Positions 32,808 to 43,380 of a stretch of 64,000 bases of DNA are shown in pieces. Origin of the DNA: RPQJ01 sp963793675 (GTDB lineage Bacteria > Pseudomonadota > Gammaproteobacteria > Steroidobacterales > Steroidobacteraceae). A program made the translations under genes and the position numbers. The DNA lies in assembly GCA_963793675.1 (NCBI GenBank), contig CAWCBA010000004.1:1-64000 (forward strand). Direction: 5' to 3'. The notes under the pieces are model-generated. The model did no database searches and had not been told where the DNA came from. It saw only the letters and a list, made by a program, of their open reading frames with translations. Numbering within the stretch: position 1 is the first letter of the stretch; every line of letters starts with the position of its first letter.

Positions 32808-35800
32808 ACTCACCAACCGCAGCGCCTCACCTCCAGACCGATTCCGCAGCCGCGCCCCACGCAGCAGACCTCGATCCTCCGCCGCGGCTGCGCGAGATTC
32901 CGTACAACTACACGTCCTTCTCGGACCGCGAGATCGTGATCCGCCTGCTCGGCGCTGCAGGCTGGGCACTGCTCGACGACCTCCGCGCCGAACGTCGCAC
33001 CGGCCGCTCGGCACGCATGCTGTACGAAGTGCTCGGCGACATCTGGGTCGTCCGGCGCAACCCGTACCTCGAGCAGGACCTGCTCGACAACCCGAAGCGG
33101 CGCGACCTGCTGGTCGAGGCGCTGCATCACCGGCTCGCCGATATCGAAAAGCGTCGCGACACCAGCGACGCGGTGCGCGACGTCAAGGTCGGCAAGCTGC
33201 TCGAATTCGCGCGCGCCGCCGTCCTCGATTTCGCCGGTTCGTTCGCCAAAGTCGACGCACTGCGGCGCCGGGCGCGCAAGGCGTTCGCCTCGCACACGCG
33301 TGACGACAACGTCTGCTTCGACGCCTTTGCCCGGGTCTCGCACGCCACCGACGCGACCGACTGGCGTGTCGAAACTCCATTCGTGGTGCTGACGCCCGAC
33401 ACCGAGGACGAAATCCCCGGGCTCGTGCGCGCCTGCGTCGAATCCGGTCTCACCGTCATTCCGCGCGGCGGCGGCACCGGTTACACCGGCAGCGCCGTTC
33501 CGCTGACGCCGTTCGCGGCCGTCATCAACACCGAAAAGCTCGAGCGGATCGGCAAGGTCGAACCGCAGTCGCTGCAGGGAGTCGAGGGCCCGGTGCCGAC
33601 CCTCTTCACCGAGGCAGGCGTCGTCACACGTCGCGTCGAGGAAGCCGCGCACCAGGCGGGATTCGTGTTCGCCGTCGACCCCACCTCAGCCGATGCGTCC
33701 GTCGTCGGCGGCAACATCGCGATGAATGCCGGTGGCAAGAAGGCTGTGCTGTGGGGCACCGCGCTCGACAACCTCGCGTGGTGGCGCATGGTCGACCCCG
33801 AGGGCAACTGGCTCGAGGTGACGCGGATCGGCCACAACCGCGGCAAGATCCACGACGTCCCGGTCGCGACGTTCGAGCTGACGTGGAAAGACGGGCGGCG
33901 TTCGCCCGCCACCGCGAAGGTGCTGCGCACTGAACGGCTCGAAATCCCCGGCTCGACGTTCCGCAAGACCGGCCTTGGCAAGGACGTCACCGACAAGTTC
34001 CTCGGCGGACTGCCAGGCATCCAGAAAGAAGGGTGCGACGGCATCATCACCTCCGCGCGCTGGGTCGTGCATCGCATGCCGGCGCACATCCGCACGGTGT
34101 GCCTCGAGTTCTTCGGCCAGGCCCGCGAGGCGATTCCCGCCATCGTCGAGATTCGCGACGAACTCGCGCGGCAGGGACGCGAGGGCGGAGTAAAGCTGGC
34201 GGGCCTCGAGCACCTGGACGAACGCTACCTCAAGGCCGTCGGTTACACGACGAAATCGAAGCGCGGTGCGTTGCCCAAGATGGTGCTGGTCGGGGACATC
34301 GTTGGCGACGACGAAGCCGCCGTGTCGCGCTGTGCCTCGGACGTGATCCGCCTCGCCAATGCCCGGCACGGCGAAGGCTTCATCGCCGCCAGCGCCGAAG
34401 CACGTAAGGCCTTCTGGCGCGACCGCGCGAGAACCGCCGCGATCGCCCGGCACACCAACGCCTTCAAGATAAATGAGGACGTGGTGATTCCGCTCGAGCG
34501 CCTCGGCGCATACACGGACGCGATCGAACGCATCAACATCGAGTACTCGCTCGCCAACAAGCTGCAGCTGCTCGACGCGCTCGAGACCTGCCTGCGCGGC
34601 GAGCCGAAGCTCGGCAGGACCGGCGATGCCGACATCGACCGACTGTCGCGCGACGAAGTGCTGGGCACCCGGCTCGGCCAGGCCCTGGAGGCAATCGCGC
34701 AGGTTCGCGCGCGCTGGTCGTGGTACGCGAAGCAGCATGGACAGGCCGCTGGCCGACGTGCTCGATGAGCTGCGTCACCTCGGTCTCGAAAAGACTGCGG
34801 ATGGGGGCACCCACCGCCTCGTCGGTGAACCCGGCCTGCAGGTGTTCGACCTGCTGCAGGACCGGACGATCCGCGTCTCCTGGAAACACGAGCTGCGCGG
34901 CCAGTTGACGCGCATCTTCGCCGGCGGGCCGTTCGTGCCGCTGCTGGCCGAGCTCGAGGCGATCCACCAGCGCGTGCTGCACGGCCGCGTGTTCGTCGCG
35001 CTGCACATGCACGCAGGCGATGGCAACGTCCACACCAACATCCCGGTCAACTCCGACGATTACGAGATGCTGCAGGCGGCCAACCGCGCGGTCGGCCGCA
35101 TCATGCGGGTGGCCCGTGAACTGGGCGGGGTGATCTCCGGCGAGCACGGCATCGGCATCACCAAGCTCGAATACCTGACGGATGACGAGACGCTCGGCTT
35201 CCGCAATTACAAGCGCCGCGTCGATCCGGAAGGCCGCTTCAACGCGGGCAAGCTGTTGCCCGGCGCCGACCTGCGCAACGCCTACACCCCGAGCTTCAAC
35301 CTGCTGGGCCACGAGTCGCTGATCATGCAGCAGTCGGACATCGCCGGCATCAGCGACGCGATCAAGGACTGCCTGCGCTGCGGCAAGTGCAAACCCGTCT
35401 GCAGCACGCACGTGCCGGGCGCGAACCTGCTCTATTCGCCGCGCAACAAGATCCTCGCCACCTCGATGCTGATCGAGGCGTTCCTGTACGAGGAACAGAC
35501 GCGCCGCGGCATCTCGATCCAGCACTGGGACGAGTTCGGCGACGTCGCGGATCACTGCACGATCTGCCACAAGTGCGAGACGCCCTGCCCCGTCGACATC
35601 GACTTCGGCGACGTCTCGATGGCCATGCGCGACGTGCTGCGCCGGCTGGGCAGCGAGCGCAGCAACCCCGCCAAGTCGGCCGCGATGTTTTTCCTGAACA
35701 CCAACGACCCGGGCACCATCAAGGTCACGCGCAAACTCATGATCGACTGGGGCTACAAGGCGCAGCGCCTCGGCCACCAGGCGCTCGGCAAGCTGGGCAC

Positions 35801-36785
35801 CGCGCAGACGAAGCGTCCGCCGGCCACGACGGGCGGACGGCCGCCCCTGCGCGAGCAGGTGATCCATTTCATCAACAAGAAGATGCCGGGCGGGCTGCCG
35901 AAGAAGACGGCGCGCGCCCTGCTCGACGTCGAGGATCGCAACTACGTGCCGATCATTCGCGATCCGGTCCGCACGACCAGCGATTCCGAAGCGGTGTTCT
36001 ACTTCCCGGGGTGCGGCTCGGAACGCCTCTTCTCGCAGGTGGGCCTCGCGACGCAGGCCATGCTCTGGCACGCCGGCGTGCAGACCGTGCTGCCGCCGGG
36101 CTATCTCTGCTGTGGCTATCCGCAGCGTGGCGCAGGACAGTTCGACCTGGCCGAGAAGATCACCACCGACAACCGCGTGCTGTTCCACCGTGTGGCGAAC
36201 ACGCTCAACTACCTCGACATCAAGACCGTCGTGGTGAGCTGCGGCACCTGCCACGACCAGTTACAGGGCTACGAGTTCGACCAGATCTTCCCGGGCTCGC
36301 GCATCCTCGACATCCACGAGTTCCTGCTCGAGAAAGGTATCCGGCTCGAGAACGCGACGGGCGTGCGCTACATGTACCACGACCCCTGCCACACGCCGAT
36401 GAAGACGCACGACGCGCTCAAGGTCGTCAACACGCTGATGGCCGCCGAGACCAACGGCAGGATCGAGAAAAACGATCGCTGCTGCGGCGAGTCGGGCACG
36501 TTCGCGCTCGCACGGCCGGACATCGCAACGCAGGTGCGCTACCGCAAGCAGCGCGAGATGGAACAGGGCGCCGGCAAGCTCCGTGGCGACGGGTTCAGCG
36601 GGGAAGTGAAGGTGCTGACCTCCTGCCCTTCTTGCCTGCAGGGCCTGTCGCGGTACGATGACGACGCGGGCACCGGCGCCGACTACATCGTGGTCGAAAT
36701 GGCGCGGCACCTGCTGGGTCCCTCCTGGCTCGAGTCCTACGTGCAACGGGCCAACGCGGGCGGCATCGAACGGGTCCTCGTCTGA
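32804..36785 (+). CDS. Giant FAD-linked oxidoreductase with Fe-S and CCG domains, DUF3683 type (frameshift)
   Basis: Repaired length 1326 aa. Order: DUF3683 (about residues 25-160), FAD-binding PCMH domain (PRGGGTGYTGSAVPL; NIAMNAGGKKAVLWG), FAD-oxidase C domain (ALHMHAGDGNVHTNIPV, SGEHGIGITK), a two-cluster ferredoxin domain (CLRCGKCKPVCS and CTICHKCETPCPVDI), and a GlpC/LutA-like Cys-rich domain (CCGYPQRGAG, SCGTCHDQL, HDPCHTP, CCGESGTFALARP). It probably oxidises a 2-hydroxyacid such as D-lactate and passes electrons to quinone; this is inferred. One extra base near 34735 splits WYAKQ from MDRPLADVLDEL. The GTG start overlaps the glucan synthase stop. Confidence 0.88.
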
Positions 36786-36846
36786 CGGGACGGGGCCCGG
36801 GCGCTGCGCCAACCACAACGACAATGGACGCCGTGCATGAACTGGC

Positions 36847-38706
36847 TTGGGACTCTTCGACCGCACCCGCGGTGACTTCGCACGGCGCTGGGGAGTCGTG
36901 ATCGCCTGGCAGCTGCTCGTGCAGCTGCTCGGGTTCGTCGCGATCACGCCGCTCGCTGGCTGGCTCACCGACCGGATCGTCGCCCGCTCCGGGTCCGACG
37001 TGATCAGCAATTTCGACATTGCCCGCTTCGTGCTGTCACCGGCCGGCATCGTCTTCGTGCTGCTCGCGGTGGGCGTCGCAATCAGCTTCCAGATTTCACA
37101 GCTCGCCGGTTACGCGTGGATCTCGGGGCATGCGATCGGGCAACGCCCGGTCACGCTGTGGGGAACCATCGGCGCCGTGGCGGACAAGCTGCGACTGCTG
37201 GTACTGCTCGGCGGCCGCATCTTCACGCGGGTGGTGCTGCTGACCCTGCCGTTCGTGGCGATCCTGGGGCTGGTGTGGTTCACCACGCTGGCCGGGCGGG
37301 ACGTCAACTACTACCTGTCCGAGACTCCCCCGGAATGGCGCCGTGCGCTGCTGGCAGCCGGTATCGCCGGTGCCGGGCTCGTGTTCGTGCTGCTGGCGCA
37401 GTTCGCACGCTGGATCTTCGCGCTGCCGATCGCGATGTTCCACAAGCTGAAGCCCGCCGACGTCCTGCTCGCGAGCGAGCGCATGCTCGAGGGCCGGCTG
37501 TTGCAGTCGGTTGCGCCGCTGCTGCTGTGGGGCCTGTGCCTCGCCCTGCTCGCCGCCGTCTGCTTCGGCGTCGGCCGCCACTTCACCGGTCTGGCGCTGC
37601 ACTGGGCCGGCGTCGACCCGCGGCGCGTGCTGCCGCTGGTCGCGCTCTTCATGGCCGTGACCATCGCCTTCGGCTTCGTCTATGCCACGCTGCAGTTCGC
37701 TGGTCACCAGTTCCTTGCGACCCGCATGTACGCCGAGCGCCGCGAAGCACCGATCCTGCTCGAAGCGCCGGAGGATTCCGTCGCTGACGCGACAGGGTGC
37801 ACGCGTCGGTCGACCGCTCCTGCTTGCCGTGCTGATTCTCGCCGCGCTGGCCGCGCTCGCCGGGGCTCTTCCTGCTGCAACGCCTGGACGTGCGCGAGGA
37901 CGTCGCCGTGACGGCCCACCGCGGCGTCTCGCTGCGCGCACCGGAGAATTCGCTGGCCGCGTTCCGCGAGGCGTCTGAGGCCGGAGCCGACTACGTCGAA
38001 CTCGACGTGCAGCGCACGCGCGACGGCGCGATCGTCGTGATCCACGACGGCGACCTGATGCGCATGGGTGGCGATCCACGCAAGGTCAAGGACCTGACGC
38101 TCGCCGAGATCGGGACCATCGACATCGGAGCCAGGCGCGGGCCGCAATACGCGGGTGAGCACGTGCCGACGCTGGCCGAAGTGATCGATTACGCGCGCGG
38201 CAGGTTCCGCATCAACATCGAGCTCAAGTACAACGTGCCGGACCCGCAACTGGCCGCCGCGGTCGTCGCGTCTGCTGCGCGAGAAGCAGTTCCTCGACCA
38301 GGTCGTGATCACGTCGCTCGACCACGCCTCGCTGCGACAGGTCGAGCAGCTGCAGCCGAGCCTCGAGACCGGCTTGATCGTCACGGCCGCCGTCGGCAAC
38401 GTCATCAAGACCGACACCGACTTCGTGAGCCTGAATTCCGCGCGCGCGACCGCGAGCCTCGTGAACCGGGCCAAGGCGGCGGGCAAGAAGGTTCACGTGT
38501 GGACCGTGAACAAGCCGGAAGTGATGCTGCGCATGATCGAACGCGACGTGGACAACATCATCACCGACGATCCGGCCACCCTGGTGCGAGTCATGCGCGA
38601 CCGCAACGGACTCACGCCGCAGGAGCAGGTTGGAGTGCGCCTGCGCGTACTGTTCACGGAAGCGCCGCCTGAGCTGGAGGATGCGAGCTCGGTTCCGATG
38701 CTTTGA
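36847..38706 (+). CDS. Membrane-anchored glycerophosphodiester phosphodiesterase (three frameshifts)
   Basis: N-terminal about 310 residues: a bundle of six or more TMs of the GPDPase_memb type. C-terminal GDPD TIM barrel with catalytic AHRGVSLRAPENSLAAF, YVELDVQ and VVIHDGDLM, RINIELKY, and the C-terminal VHVWTVNKPEVM and NIITDDP. Extra bases near 37780, in GGGG at 37862-37865 and at 38271 must be removed, giving about 618 aa. It hydrolyses glycerophosphodiesters to glycerol-3-phosphate, and the active site would face the side opposite the TM loops. It is 61 bp after the FAD enzyme. Its substrate could include phosphoglycerol groups on periplasmic glucans, which is speculation from context. 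Confidence 0.85.
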
Positions 38707-38764
38707 GGCGATTTTCGACGGCGGGAGCCGCGCCGAAATTTCTACGCCGGCCGGTTGACCTGCC

Positions 38765-39418
38765 TCAGAACCGGACGCTGATTCCCAGCTGGCCTTCGGC
38801 CTGGAAGAACGTGCTGCCCGACGATCGCACCAGGCAGCCGGCGTCCTGCGAATTGCTGACGCAGAACAAGTCCGTGTCGGACTTGATGAGGGTCAGGTAG
38901 CCACGCACGCCCAGGTTGAGCGCGACGCTGTCGTTGAACGGAATGCGGAAGCCGCCACCGATGCTGCCCGAGAACTTCGTCTCGGAGTCGTAGCCACCGC
39001 TGTCCGGCTCCATGAACGTCGCGCCGATCGTGAGCGACAGGTACGGCACGAAGAAGTCGCTGTCCTGCGGAAAGAACGCGGTGCCACCGAACTGCAGGTA
39101 GTCGATGCGCAGGTCTATGCCGTCAAGCAACGGGTCTCTGGAGTCGAGGCTCGTCGTCTGGGTCGAATAGAGCAATTCGTAGAAAGACTGGCTGTCACGG
39201 TACAGCCCGAGGTCGAGCCCATAGCTCATGCCATCGCCGAGGTCGACTGAACTGCTGCTGCCGTCGGCGGCCGCGACGTCGAAACCGCCACCCATTCGAC
39301 CGCCGACGAACGGCGTGAACTCGAAGCGTGGTGAGTCCGCCTGCGCCGCCAGCGGCGCGGCGAACAGCACGGCCGCTGCGAGCAGCGGCACCCAAAGCAA
39401 GCTGGTTGACGAATTCAT
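38765..39418 (-). CDS. Outer-membrane beta-barrel protein, OmpW/OmpX-like size
   Basis: 217 aa with a Sec signal peptide cleaved after AAQADS (about residue 28). The mature part alternates in 8-10 strands (FEFTPFVGGRMGG, LGLYRDSQSFYELLYSTQTT, IDYLQFGGTAFF, VPYLSLTIGATF) and ends in LGISVRF, the terminal Phe needed for BAM recognition. A Cys pair (FCVSNSQDAGC) sits in a late loop. It is convergent with the glycerophosphodiesterase gene. Function unknown. Confidence 0.8.
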   Translation of the reverse strand: MNSSTSLLWVPLLAAAVLFAAPLAAQADSPRFEFTPFVGGRMGGGFDVAAADGSSSSVDLGDGMSYGLDLGLYRDSQSFYELLYSTQTTSLDSRDPLLDGIDLRIDYLQFGGTAFFPQDSDFFVPYLSLTIGATFMEPDSGGYDSETKFSGSIGGGFRIPFNDSVALNLGVRGYLTLIKSDTDLFCVSNSQDAGCLVRSSGSTFFQAEGQLGISVRF

Positions 39419-39543
39419 GCGGCGCTCCTGGTCCTGGACGCCTCATTCTAGTGGGCCGCAGCGTCGCGGCGTCCGCTCTTTCCGCAGTCGGCGCGACTCC
39501 GGCCGCTGCTACACTCGTCACAACGCCTTGGCGGAGAAATGCA

Positions 39544-39816
39544 ATGAACGACCTGCAACAGACGCTGCGCGAGCTCCACCGCGAATTGGCGGACCTCCCG
39601 CAACTCGACCCGCAACAGCGTGCACTGCTCGAGGCGGCCCTGGCGGACATCAAGCGGGCACTGGCGCCGCAGAACCAGGCCGAGTCCACTCCGGTCCATG
39701 ACGTCGCCCCGGCCGCCGCCCTGGAGAGCGCGGCAGTGCGGCTCGAAACGGGACACCCGGGCCTCGCCAGCGCCATCCGCGCATTCGTCGACGCGCTCAC
39801 CAAGGCCGGCATCTGA
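39544..39816 (+). CDS. DUF4404 family small protein
   Basis: 90 aa, cytoplasmic and helical. The start NDLQQTLRELHRELADLP and the closing segment HPGLASAIRAFVDALTKAGI are the DUF4404 signature. The ATG at 39544 follows GGAGA. The middle is a Gln/Pro/Ala-rich linker between two helices. Function unknown; members occur singly in many Gammaproteobacteria. Confidence 0.88.
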   Translation: MNDLQQTLRELHRELADLPQLDPQQRALLEAALADIKRALAPQNQAESTPVHDVAPAAALESAAVRLETGHPGLASAIRAFVDALTKAGI

Positions 39817-39882
39817 AGCATCAGAATCAACTGATTTATAAGCAGTTTTAGTGGATTTTGAGGGTCCTGCGATAAACCTGTC

Positions 39883-39891
39883 TGGTATCAT
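39883..39891 (+). promoter_or_regulatory. Extended -10 promoter candidate
   Basis: TGGTATCAT fits an extended -10 (TGn-TATCAT). It predicts transcription from about 39898, only 25 nt before the GTG at 39923, which argues for that start and against an earlier in-frame GTG at 39851. Confidence 0.45.
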
Positions 39892-39922
39892 TGCGGCTGG
39901 CTCCCTGACTGCATTTCCCAAC

Positions 39923-40237
39923 GTGACCGCCAACACCCAGACCGAAGACTCCCAACCGTTCGACGAAGCCTTCAGTCGTGCCGTCGACCTCGGCAACCAG
40001 ATCGCGGACGGCGACGACAAAGCCGACTTGTGGGACATCGCGGATGGCCTGCTCGCGGGAGCCGTGCAGTATTGGCTCTACACGCGACAACCCTGCGGCG
40101 ACCCCCGCTGCGAGGATTGCCTGGCGATCGGTACCGCCGAAGCCCGCATGGCCGAGCTGCGCCGGCTGGTCGAACAGTTCTCGACGGAGAGCCAGTACTT
40201 CCACGCACCGACCGACTCGAACGTCGGGCGGGCCTGA
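39923..40237 (+). CDS. Hypothetical protein with CxxxxCxxC motif
   Basis: About 104 aa from the GTG at 39923 (the frame is open from 39851). It is acidic, with no signal peptide or TM. The N-terminal half is helical (DEAFSRAVDLGNQIADGDDKADLWDIADGLLAGAVQYWLY). It is followed by CGDPRCEDC, a possible metal site, and a helical AEARMAELRRLVEQF. I do not recognise the family. A promoter candidate and downstream tandem hairpins support a single-gene unit. Confidence 0.6.
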   Translation: MTANTQTEDSQPFDEAFSRAVDLGNQIADGDDKADLWDIADGLLAGAVQYWLYTRQPCGDPRCEDCLAIGTAEARMAELRRLVEQFSTESQYFHAPTDSNVGRA

Positions 40238-40268
40238 GTCCCGGTCTCGCACGAACGGTCCGTGACCA

Positions 40269-40317
40269 GCGCCAAGCCCGGCGCTTAAATGCGTACACGC
40301 GCGACGAATCGCGCGTG
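40269..40317. other. Two tandem hairpins
   Basis: AGCGCC-N6-GGCGCT (40269-40286) and CACGCGCGA-CGAA-TCGCGCGTG (40296-40317, perfect 9-bp stem with a 4-nt loop) lie between two same-strand genes. Neither has a T-run, so they may stabilise the upstream transcript's 3' end or aid Rho-dependent ending. Confidence 0.4.
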
Positions 40318-40369
40318 ACCTCCCCAGCCGCTGACCCGAGCATGGCCTTCCTTCCCTGGAGGGTTCGCC

Positions 40370-40912
40370 ATGCCACGTCCTGCCGTCCGCCTGCTCCTCA
40401 CCGCGCAGGCGATGCTCTTGCTGCCCGCCTCACCGCAAGCCGCCAGCACGCTGCTGCTGCCGGCGGTCGATAGTCCGGCGGGGGGTGGCGGCTCCGTCGT
40501 GCTGGAGCCGGTCCGGCCACGCGCGCAGCCGACTCGCCGGCTCGTCTACAGTTGCGTGGCACCGGGCCTCGTCACGTTTTCCGATCGGCCGTGCGGCCCC
40601 CGGCAGGAAGTGCGGGAACTGAAGCTCGAGCAGCCCCTGCCTGCTGCGGCCGGAGGGTCACCTGGGCCGGGCACAGTCGACGCGCAGGCACCAGCAAGCC
40701 GCAGGAAGACGGCCGAACAAGACGGCGACGGCGCCACCGCTGCGGAAACGGAACGCGTGACGACCTGCCAGAAGCTGCAGGCCGTGCTCGACAGGCTCGA
40801 TTCGCGCATGCGGGCCGGTTATACGGCCCGCGAGGCCGGCAGCCTCTGGGAACGCTGGCGCGACGCAAAGGCCCGCCTCCACGCAGCCGAACTGTTGAGG
40901 CCGCCTGTGTAA
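40370..40912 (+). CDS. Secreted protein with DUF4124-like segment
   Basis: 180 aa with a signal peptide (cleavage near PQAAS, about residue 25). The segment YSCVAPGLVTFSDRPCG (about residues 59-75) resembles DUF4124, a short Cys-pair beta motif seen in many secreted proteobacterial proteins. It is followed by a Pro/Ala/Gly linker and a helical C-terminal part with one more Cys (TTCQKLQAVLDRLDSRM). Function unknown. The start ATG follows GGAGGG. Confidence 0.7.
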   Translation: MPRPAVRLLLTAQAMLLLPASPQAASTLLLPAVDSPAGGGGSVVLEPVRPRAQPTRRLVYSCVAPGLVTFSDRPCGPRQEVRELKLEQPLPAAAGGSPGPGTVDAQAPASRRKTAEQDGDGATAAETERVTTCQKLQAVLDRLDSRMRAGYTAREAGSLWERWRDAKARLHAAELLRPPV

Positions 40913-40945
40913 AATCGGCGACGTCCTGCCTGCCTGGTGATCCGC

Positions 40946-41708
40946 ATGACGAAATCGCCCACGCTGAGGTCTCGCTTGTCCATCGCCATTCTCGCGGGCA
41001 TCGCGTTGACGGCGACCGCAGGCTGCGAGCGCAAGACAGCGCCCGCGGCCGAAACGGCTGCGGACGCGAAACCAGTGACTGCCGCGACCGCACCGGCGGT
41101 AGCACCCACCCCCGCGGCGGACGAAGTTCCTGAAGGCGTCCTGCGCGCGTATGTATGGCAGTGCGCGGACGGCCAGACGCTGGTCATGCGCAACCTCTTC
41201 CGCGAAAGAGCAATTGCCATCGATTTCCACGACGGGACGCGGCGGCTCGACCAGACGCCCAGCGGCTCGGGCGCCCGCTACGCCGACGGCACGATGGTGT
41301 TCTGGACCAAGGGCAGCAGCGCGACGCTCGAGCGTCAGGGCGCAGCCGGCCGTGCAATGCGAAGAACGGCGGGCCGACTCACTGCGCGAGGACGCGCGCG
41401 CACGCGGCGTGGTGTACCGCGCGCTGGGCAACGAACCGGGCTGGATCCTCGAAGTCGGCCCCGCGAACAGGCTGAGCTGGACCACGAACTACGGCCAGGA
41501 CCGCTACGACTTCGGGCAGGCCCAGGCAGCCACCGCTCCTGACGGCGCGAACGTATACACGGCGCAGCAGGATGGCGTGTCGATCAAGGCCTCACTCAAG
41601 GCCGAGCGCTGCATTGACGACGGCGACGTGGCCTATGACCACGTGGTGACGGTGGAATCGGGTGGGCAGACCTACCGCGGTTGCGGCACTCGCCTGAACG
41701 CACGGTAA
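40946..41708 (+). CDS. Lipoprotein with MliC-like and COG3650-like domains (frameshift)
   Basis: Lipobox LTATAGC (Cys about 27), then an Ala/Pro/Thr spacer. Next is an MliC-like domain, the fold of c-type lysozyme inhibitors (YVWQCADGQTLVMRN, GTRRLDQTPSGSGARYADG, MVFWTKGSSATLE). After the break the C-terminal domain has VVYRALGNEPGWILEVGP, SIKASLKAERCIDDG and TYRGCGTRL, as in COG3650 envelope proteins. One extra base at about 41348 (GCCGGCC) separates them. Repaired length 253 aa. It probably protects peptidoglycan at the outer membrane, by homology only. The gene ends 3 bp from a convergent gene. Confidence 0.8.
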
Positions 41709-41711
41709 CGC

Positions 41712-43358
41712 CTATTTCAAACCCAGCACGGCCTTGCCCTGCTCGAAGCGGACATCGACTGGAATGTTGCGCGCACCGAGTCGGGCGAGATCGGCAGACA
41801 GTTGCGGGTGCAGCACGCCGAGCCGTGCGAGCAGTTGCTGGACGCCCGCGTAATCGCCGTCGCCCTGCAGCTTGAGGATGTCGGCCGACAGCTCGTCCAT
41901 CGCCTTGCGCATCTTCGGCATGTCGACGCGGTAGTGGCCGTTGGCATCGCGGCTGAACGCGCCGCGATCGGCGAAGTAGTTGAAACGCACCATGTTGGCC
42001 TGGCCGTGGGCTTCGGCCGCGCCCCAGCGCACGGAGCGAAAGATCCCGGTGAGGAAGGTCACGTAGTAATCCTCGAGCGAACCGCCGAGTTCGCCTTTTT
42101 CGTGCAGCTTCGTGATCATGTACAGGCCGAGGATGTCGGCCTTGCCTTCCTCCAGCCAGCTCGCCTGCTCCTTGAGCGCGTCGCGGACCGTGCCCTTGCC
42201 GTCCAGCGTGTTCTTGATGCCGAGACCGTGCGCCACCTCGTGGAACATTACGTTGGCGAAGAAGGCGTCGAAGGTCACGTACTTGCGCTGCTCAGGCACG
42301 ATCAGTTCGTCGGCGATCGGCAGCATGATCTTGTCGAACTTGGCGCGCATCGCGTTCTTGAGCTGCAGCCGGCGCGTGCCCTTTTCGAGTTGCACCTGTT
42401 CGTCGTTCGGCAGGTTGATCGCGATGGTCTTCGAGGCCACGTTGCAGTGCCCGGCGTAATAGACGACGTCGTACGCATTGAGGTCGGAGTCGGTGCCGGG
42501 CTTCTCCGCCTTGTACGCGTCCGCAACCGGAAGGCCGCGCTGCAGCTCCGGCAGCATGGCGGCATAGCGCTCGAGGCGCTTGCTCCACTCCATGTCCTTG
42601 ATCAGCGCGTACGACTCGTACGCCGCCTTGTAGCCGAAGAGCGCGTCCTCGTAGGTCTCGATCGGGCCGATGACGACGTCGATGCGGTTCGACTTCATGT
42701 CGAGCCAGGCGAGGTCGCTGGCGCGGTAATCGTCTGTCAGCAGCGCCCGCGGCACGCAGCGTGAGGTACTTCTTCAGTGCGGGATCCGCGGCCAGTGCAG
42801 CCGCCTGCTCGAGCTTGGCCGCCGCCTTTCAACCGAGTGCTTCGCGGTACTCGACGTGGTACGGCACGACTTTCAAGCCGCCCGTGGTATCACGGCGCAG
42901 CAGCGTGTACTCGCTGCGCGACTGCGGCAGGTTGGCTTTCTCGAACTCCTCGCGCGTCATGTCATGCGGGTAGAACTGCGCGCCGTCCGGCTTGGTCCCG
43001 ACGCCCGGCACGAACGGCGCGTTGCCGGCCAGCCTGTCCCAGGGGCCGTAATTCAGCAGACAAAGTCACGGAGTCGCGTGTCGGCGACTCCCTTCAGCAA
43101 CGCATCGCGATCACCGTACGTCTGTCGCCAGTACAGGTCGTCCATGACTTCACCGGCCTCGATAAAGAGACCGAGCATCTGCCGCTCGCTGGCGGTCAGG
43201 GCCGACAGGTCCGCTGCCAGCGTCACTGGCGCGTAGATCTCGGGTCGCGCTGGCACCATCGCGGGCGCAGTCATGGCTTCCTTCCCAGTAGCCGCTGCTC
43301 CAGCGCCTGCCAGCAACGTCATCGCCGCGATCCCTGTCAGCCGCGCTTGTCGGATCAT
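41712..43358 (-). CDS. M49-like zinc peptidase/hydrolase, secreted (two indels and one stop)
   Basis: The signal peptide (MIRQARLTGIAAMTLLAGAG) follows an AGGAGA site. The catalytic region has HEVAHGLG and EEGKADILGLYM, as in dipeptidyl peptidase III-related Zn hydrolases, where a second-motif Glu is a zinc ligand. Here the first motif is HExxH rather than the HExxxH of classical DPP III. RAxALLTDDYRASDLAW and DVVIGPIETYEDALFGYKAA are family segments. One missing base near 43058 (FV|LNYGPWD), one extra G near 42742, and an in-frame TGA at 42829-42831 interrupt it. Repaired length is about 548 aa counting the TGA as a residue. Confidence 0.75.
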
Positions 43359-43380
43359 CGTCACGGTCGTCTCCTGGTCG

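Noticed and set aside
42829..42831. Selenocysteine or recoded TGA
   Set aside because: No SECIS-like hairpin directly after it, two indels lie close by, and the position does not match a redox Cys. A sequence error or true stop is simpler.
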